Positions 51,930 through 55,192 of a stretch of DNA of 55,192 nucleotides are shown here, piece after piece. The notes under the pieces are model-generated. The model was not told the origin of the DNA, made no database searches, and was given only the letters and a program-made list of their open reading frames with translations. This DNA is from Planctomycetota bacterium (lineage in GTDB: Bacteria > Planctomycetota > Planctomycetia > Pirellulales > Lacipirellulaceae). Where the stretch lies: the NCBI GenBank assembly GCA_029259945.1, contig JAJDEF010000013.1, positions 1-55,192 on the forward strand. Direction: 5' to 3'. Position 1 is the stretch's first letter; each line of letters begins with the position of its first letter. A program made the translations under genes and the position numbers.

Positions 51930-51943
51930 GATCTCGAATCCTT

Positions 51944-53632
51944 TTATCCCGAAACCTTATAGAAAACTTCTTCAATGGTTGTTTTACCCGCCAGCGCTTG
52001 TTCCATCCCCGCCGAGGAGAGCTCAACAAGCCCTTCTTCAAGTGCTAACTCGCGAAGCTTGGTCGTCGGAAGACCTTTTTCGATGGCTTGCGCCATCGTC
52101 GGCGTGATCGTAAGCACCTCATAAATCGGAATTCGCCCCAGATAGCCAGTGCCCAAACATTTCTTACACCCTCGCCCTGCATAGAAAATCGTATCCTCGG
52201 GAATCTCGATCGTATGCTGCAACGCTTTGAGAAAATGTTCGTTAGCCGCAACGGGTTCTTTGCAATGGGGGCATATCGAACGCAGTAATCGTTGAGCAAT
52301 CGATCCTAAAAGTGCCCCACCTGTCTTAAACGAATCGATTCCCAAGTCGCTTAGTCGAGCGATCGCGCCTACCGCATCGTTCGTATGCAACGTACTAATA
52401 AGCAAATGGCCGGTCAGTGCCGCCTGAACTGCGGTGCCAGCCGTTTCGTGATCCCGAATTTCACCCAACATAATCACGTCAGGGTCTTGTCGCATGATGA
52501 ACTTCATCGCATTGGCAAAGCCCAGCCCATGTTCGTTGTCCGAAGCAACCTGATTGATCCCAGAAATCTTATACTCCACCGGATCTTCAACCGTCACGAT
52601 ATTACGGCTGACCGAGTTGAGTTTGCCTAGAATCGCATACATCGTCGTGCTCTTGCCAGAACCGGTCGGCCCAGTGACCACGAGCATGCCGTGCGGCCTA
52701 TCGATGAGCGCTTGGATTTTTTTCAGGTCTCGATCGGTCAATCCGAGCTGATCGAGCGAGAAGATGCGGTTGCCTTCGTCGAGAAGTCGCATCACCACTT
52801 TCTCTCCACCTACGGTAGGAATGGTGCTGACACGAAAATTCACGCACGTCCCCACTTCAGTCAAACTCAATTGACCATCCTGAGGCCGTCGGCTTTCAGT
52901 CGTGTCCATATCCGCCATCACCTTGATCCGCGCAACAACCGACTCCTCGGTGTGCTTGGGGATGGTCATCACCATCTGCAACTGTCCATCAATCCGATAT
53001 CGAACACGCATTTCAGGGTGATGCGGCTCAAGGTGAATGTCGCTCGTGCCCGCATTGATGGCCCCCATCAAAATCGCACGCACCAAACGTACTACTGGCG
53101 CCTGATCTTCTTCTAAGACCACATCCTCGTTGAGTTCATCGTCGATCAGTTCCTCGGCCGCTTCGAGGTCAGCCATCTTCATGTCGACAATCGTTTGCCG
53201 GGCGACCACACGGTCGTCGAAGCCCCGATCCAAGGCCGCCTCAATTTCGCCTTGCAACGAAACCACGGGCTCGACTTGGTAGCCCGTAATCAGTTCCGCT
53301 TCACAAATCACATCCATGTCATCTGGCGCATCCATGGCCAATTGCATCGTACTACCCGAAACGCTTACTGGCACCGCATGAGATCGGCGTGCGATCTCTT
53401 CCGGCAGCAACCGAACAACTTGCGGGTTGATGCCCTCAGGCACTATTTCCAGATACGGCACGCCAAATTGCTCAGCGAGCGCTTCGCCTAACTGCTCCGA
53501 AGTAATCAGGTTACGGCGTACTAAGATAGTACCCAGAAGTCCCCGTTCAGACCCTTGCGCAGCAATAGCGCTGAGCACCTGCTTTTCGGTGATCCAACCA
53601 TGTCGAACAAGAATGTCGCCTAAACGGGCCAT
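51944..53632 (-). CDS. gspE: assembly ATPase GspE/PilB
   Basis: A 562-residue ATPase. MshEN-type N domain (MARLGDILVRHGWITEKQ; SEQLGEALAEQFGVPYLEI), then the motor with Walker A GPTGSGKST at residues 321-329, the Asp box and Walker B region IMLGEIRDHETA, and a zinc site CPHC...CKKC near residues 465-500. It powers pseudopilus growth. The duplicated MshEN start may bind cyclic di-GMP in some homologs; binding here is not shown. A run of 11 G/C lies about 20 bases upstream of its start codon. Confidence 0.95.
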   Translation of the reverse strand: MARLGDILVRHGWITEKQVLSAIAAQGSERGLLGTILVRRNLITSEQLGEALAEQFGVPYLEIVPEGINPQVVRLLPEEIARRSHAVPVSVSGSTMQLAMDAPDDMDVICEAELITGYQVEPVVSLQGEIEAALDRGFDDRVVARQTIVDMKMADLEAAEELIDDELNEDVVLEEDQAPVVRLVRAILMGAINAGTSDIHLEPHHPEMRVRYRIDGQLQMVMTIPKHTEESVVARIKVMADMDTTESRRPQDGQLSLTEVGTCVNFRVSTIPTVGGEKVVMRLLDEGNRIFSLDQLGLTDRDLKKIQALIDRPHGMLVVTGPTGSGKSTTMYAILGKLNSVSRNIVTVEDPVEYKISGINQVASDNEHGLGFANAMKFIMRQDPDVIMLGEIRDHETAGTAVQAALTGHLLISTLHTNDAVGAIARLSDLGIDSFKTGGALLGSIAQRLLRSICPHCKEPVAANEHFLKALQHTIEIPEDTIFYAGRGCKKCLGTGYLGRIPIYEVLTITPTMAQAIEKGLPTTKLRELALEEGLVELSSAGMEQALAGKTTIEEVFYKVSG

Positions 53633-53652
53633 CAGATGTTTTTACTCAAAGT

Positions 53653-53663
53653 GGGGGGGGGGG
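53653..53663. repeat. G11 homopolymer just upstream of gspE
   Basis: Eleven consecutive G (C on the coding strand) occupy 53653-53663, between the receiver-domain gene and gspE, about 20 bases before the gspE start. Length change would alter the leader near the ribosome binding site. Confidence 0.97.
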
Positions 53664-53679
53664 AATTATCACAGCCGCG

Positions 53680-54063
53680 CTAGGCAGAACCTGCCAGAAG
53701 CTGCTCGACCTTTTTTTCGAGGATCAAAGGATCGTAAGGAGTCACCAAAAACTCATCGGCGCCCGCGTTGTAGGCTTTTTGTACGTCCTCTAAGTCGGTA
53801 CTCGCCGAAAGAAAAACAATCGGCACTTCGCTAAATCGCTCTTCGTTACTCAAGTGATTCAGAAATTCAAACGATTCCATCTCAGCGACATGCCCAACCG
53901 TAATCAAATCGGGTAGATACTCACTGAGCCAACTTATCGCCTCATTCGCAGATGCACGCTTCTCTACGTGATAACCAAGCAATTCGAGACGAAACGAGGT
54001 AATCTCTAGCAACGTTGGCTCTTCTTCAACCAATAAAATAGTGGCTTGTACTTCAGGCATCAT
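53680..54063 (-). CDS. degenerate receiver-domain protein
   Basis: A 127-residue single receiver domain. The fold is clear (ATILLVEEEPTLLEITSFRL, VPIVFLSASTDLEDVQKAYN, AGADEFLVTPYDPLILEKKV). The acidic pair is E13-E14 instead of Asp-Asp, the phospho-acceptor position is G57, and the conserved lysine is T108. The Ser at 86 is kept. It cannot be phosphorylated in the normal way and is best called a pseudo-receiver. It is the first gene of the secretion/pilus run, 47 bases before gspE. Confidence 0.9.
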   Translation of the reverse strand: MMPEVQATILLVEEEPTLLEITSFRLELLGYHVEKRASANEAISWLSEYLPDLITVGHVAEMESFEFLNHLSNEERFSEVPIVFLSASTDLEDVQKAYNAGADEFLVTPYDPLILEKKVEQLLAGSA

Positions 54064-54449
54064 TCACACCAACGGCTACCAAATTCGGGATAATTTCTTT
54101 AGACACAGCTCCTCGATAAGTTTCGAGCCAAGCAAACCTAGCTTGCAGATACGTTGAGTCAACGCCACATATAACCAGCAGCCCACTCTTTTCTTAAGTG
54201 CCATCACCCCAGGATATTTTTCATAATCGTCACAATCAGTACCCCCATAGCCCGGCCATCCTGCCGAAAGAGCTCCGCAAATACTGCTAATATCGATTCT
54301 CCCGATCACGACAGGTCAACAACATGAACAGGGCGATTACACACTAATTTCACACTGCGGATAGAAGTTCTCATCCCCAATAGAACCTACCCTTTCAAAG
54401 AGAAATCGCTAAAAGACGCAAATAAACCCGACAACCCTAGATCAACGCC
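54064..54449. other. 386-base divergent intergenic region
   Basis: It separates the minus-strand secretion run from the rightward prepilin gene, so it must hold promoters for both. It contains one truncated TAGCCCGG palindrome (54248-54266). No gene or clear promoter box is seen; TTCAAATAAACCC-like A/T-rich DNA lies near 54395-54430. Confidence 0.55.
54248..54266. repeat. REP-like palindrome, family A copy 5 (short)
   Basis: TAGCCCGGCCATCCTGCCG lacks two bases of the right arm. Orientation is forward. Confidence 0.75.
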
Positions 54450-54785
54450 ATGAAGCCGATGTTTCGCAAAAAAACCGCCTTCTCGATGATCGAGCTTCTG
54501 GCGGTCGTCACCATCCTAGGTTTCATCGCTGCGCTGATCGTGCCGCGCGTTGGGGCTTCGAGTACGCTGGCTAAAGAGAAGTCCTGCTTTCATAATCGAG
54601 CAGAAATCAATGTGGCGATAGAGATGTTCTACTCAGTAAATGGAACATTCCCTACCGCCATCACCGACATAGATACGGTAGATGTGTTTCCCGAAGGCAT
54701 ACCAACCTGCCCAGTCACCGGTGTCACCTACACGATTAACGCAACAACCCATCGTGTTCAAGGTCACCTCACGAGCCATCCTTAA
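54450..54785 (+). CDS. GspG-like prepilin (paralog 4), divergent gene
   Basis: A 111-residue prepilin-like protein on the opposite strand from the secretion run: leader MKPMFRKKTA, processing site A/FSMIELLAV, helix VVTILGFIAALIVPRVGA, and the C-terminal VFPEGIPTCPVTGVTYTI then TTHRVQGH. It belongs to the same family as the three prepilins at 48.9-50.7 kb. One cysteine follows the helix (KSCFHNR). No clear ribosome binding site is seen. It is flanked by REP-like palindromes. Confidence 0.88.
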   Translation: MKPMFRKKTAFSMIELLAVVTILGFIAALIVPRVGASSTLAKEKSCFHNRAEINVAIEMFYSVNGTFPTAITDIDTVDVFPEGIPTCPVTGVTYTINATTHRVQGHLTSHP

Positions 54786-54802
54786 GTGGCTTCTTTCCCC
54801 CA

Positions 54803-54822
54803 TAGCCCGGCCATCCTGGCCG
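54803..54822. repeat. REP-like palindrome, family A copy 6
   Basis: TAGCCCGGCCATCCTGGCCG, forward orientation, shortly after the prepilin stop. Confidence 0.85.
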
Positions 54823-54837
54823 AGAGCGCAGCAAATC

Positions 54838-54910
54838 GTAGGGTGGGTAGTTCTGCTGGCGCGTTTGGTCGATATCGGATTCGATCCATTCGCCAGCAGG
54901 TTTACCCACC
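54838..54910. repeat. long inverted repeat GGGTGGGTA / TACCCACC
   Basis: The left arm GGGTGGGTAGTTCTGCTGGC and the right arm GCCAGCAGGTTTACCCACC pair with few mismatches around a ~35-base loop. It resembles a larger version of the element at 50683-50714. Confidence 0.75.
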
Positions 54911-54931
54911 TTTTTTGTTGAACCCACGACT

Positions 54932-54952
54932 CCGGCCAGGATGACCGGGCTA
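54932..54952. repeat. REP-like palindrome, family A copy 7
   Basis: CCGGCCAGGATGACCGGGCT is the reverse orientation with one arm mismatch. Copies 6 and 7 bracket the GGGTGGGT inverted repeat in opposite orientation. Confidence 0.85.
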
Positions 54953-54977
54953 TAGAGGTGCCCTAACCACTTCTCTA

Positions 54978-55192
54978 CTACCGCACTTCAACCCACTTCA
55001 AGATGCGAACCCCGGTGGGGAAAGCACCGTTGAAAAGATCCTGGATTTCTCCAGGACAAAGTGTGCGTGAGTAAAACCGGGCATCGTCCATGCTTCCGAC
55101 GAAGTAGCCCACTAACGTATTTTCGGTAAGATCACCACTCACCCAAGTATTCGCGCCAAGAACCATCGGCTCAAAGTTCCCCGTCCCGCCCG
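54978..55192 (-). CDS. C-terminal end of a LamG-domain protein (partial)
   Basis: The reading frame is open to the right edge, so the gene starts outside the window. The visible 71 residues read GNFEPMVLGANTW, then FVGSMDDARFYSRTLCPGEI and QDLFNGAFP, which is the last strand of a LamG / concanavalin-like domain (DDARFYSRTLS-type motif). Such domains occur in large planctomycete surface proteins. A short tail (GVRILKWVEVR) follows. It converges with the stray prepilin gene. Confidence 0.8.
   Translation of the reverse strand, partial: GGTGNFEPMVLGANTWVSGDLTENTLVGYFVGSMDDARFYSRTLCPGEIQDLFNGAFPTGVRILKWVEVR

Noticed and set aside
54076..54309. 77-residue minus-strand frame left of the stray prepilin
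   Set aside because: It covers a REP-like palindrome, has no clear start signal and no recognisable features.
1..55192. Insertion sequences, prophage, rRNA or tRNA genes
   Set aside because: I looked for transposase-, integrase- and capsid-like proteins and for RNA-gene-like stretches and found none that I could support.

Overview
The window reads as chromosomal DNA of a planctomycete, most likely of the Pirellulales. This is inferred from gene content, not from a marker gene. It holds three genes of the methanofuran / H4MPT-linked C1 type next to a SUF Fe-S operon, an MJ0042-type zinc-ribbon membrane protein, a DUF1598-like secreted protein, a DUF1080 lipoprotein, metal permeases fused to DtxR-like domains, and a hybrid type II secretion / type IV pilus operon rich in GspG-like prepilins. 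Base composition looks moderate (low-to-mid 50s % GC by eye). I see no rRNA, tRNA, CRISPR array, transposase or phage gene.

Layout. 0.2-8.8 kb (+): SufR-like regulator, a lone NuoB, SufC, SufB, SufD, a Rieske ferredoxin and a SufT/DUF59 protein. These run, with short gaps or overlaps, into an ATP-grasp ligase, a hydantoinase/oxoprolinase-like protein and an amino-acid-kinase-fold protein that match MfnD, MfnF and MfnE. 8.8-16.9 kb: zinc-ribbon membrane protein (-), fatty acid desaturase (+), Ndk (+), CheX-like protein (-), FHA-GAF-sigma54 activator (-), secreted DUF1598-like protein (+). 17-26 kb: sodium:solute symporter (-) divergent from a DUF1080 lipoprotein and endonuclease IV (+), an SRPBCC protein, then a four-gene metal ABC transporter (-) in which both permeases end in a DtxR-like domain. 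26-39 kb: GNAT enzyme, an M16 peptidase pair, a DUF2442/antitoxin-like pair, gamma-glutamylcyclotransferase-like protein, SthA, RarA, ABM monooxygenase-like protein, CbiX, a secreted protein of unknown function, an outer-membrane barrel, CysK-LipA and a small winged-helix protein. 39.6-54.1 kb (-): one long run from a degenerate receiver-domain protein through GspE, GspF, seven pilin-like proteins, a PilM-PilN fusion, PilO, secretin and a PilP-like lipoprotein to a large secreted protein of unknown function. 54.4-55.2 kb: a stray prepilin (+) and the 3' end of a LamG-type gene (-) that runs off the window.

How the genes work together. The first block couples Fe-S cluster assembly with what looks like synthesis of a methanofuran-type cofactor for formaldehyde/C1 oxidation. 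NuoB and the Rieske protein are both Fe-S proteins. The metal transporter block probably imports Zn/Mn/Fe and may sense the metal through its own permeases. The 14.5-kb minus-strand run encodes an envelope-spanning, pilus-driven machine. It has T4P-type alignment proteins (M, N, O, P, Q) and T2SS-type minor pseudopilins, but no prepilin peptidase or retraction ATPase in this window.

The intergenic DNA is unusually rich in hairpin repeats. There is a seven-copy TAGCCCGG-type palindrome, a two-copy ~77-bp element around the SRPBCC/permease block, ~50-bp inverted copies around the prepilin genes, a cluster of GGCCC-type hairpins at 33.8 kb, and homopolymer G/C tracts of 9-12 bases that could slip.
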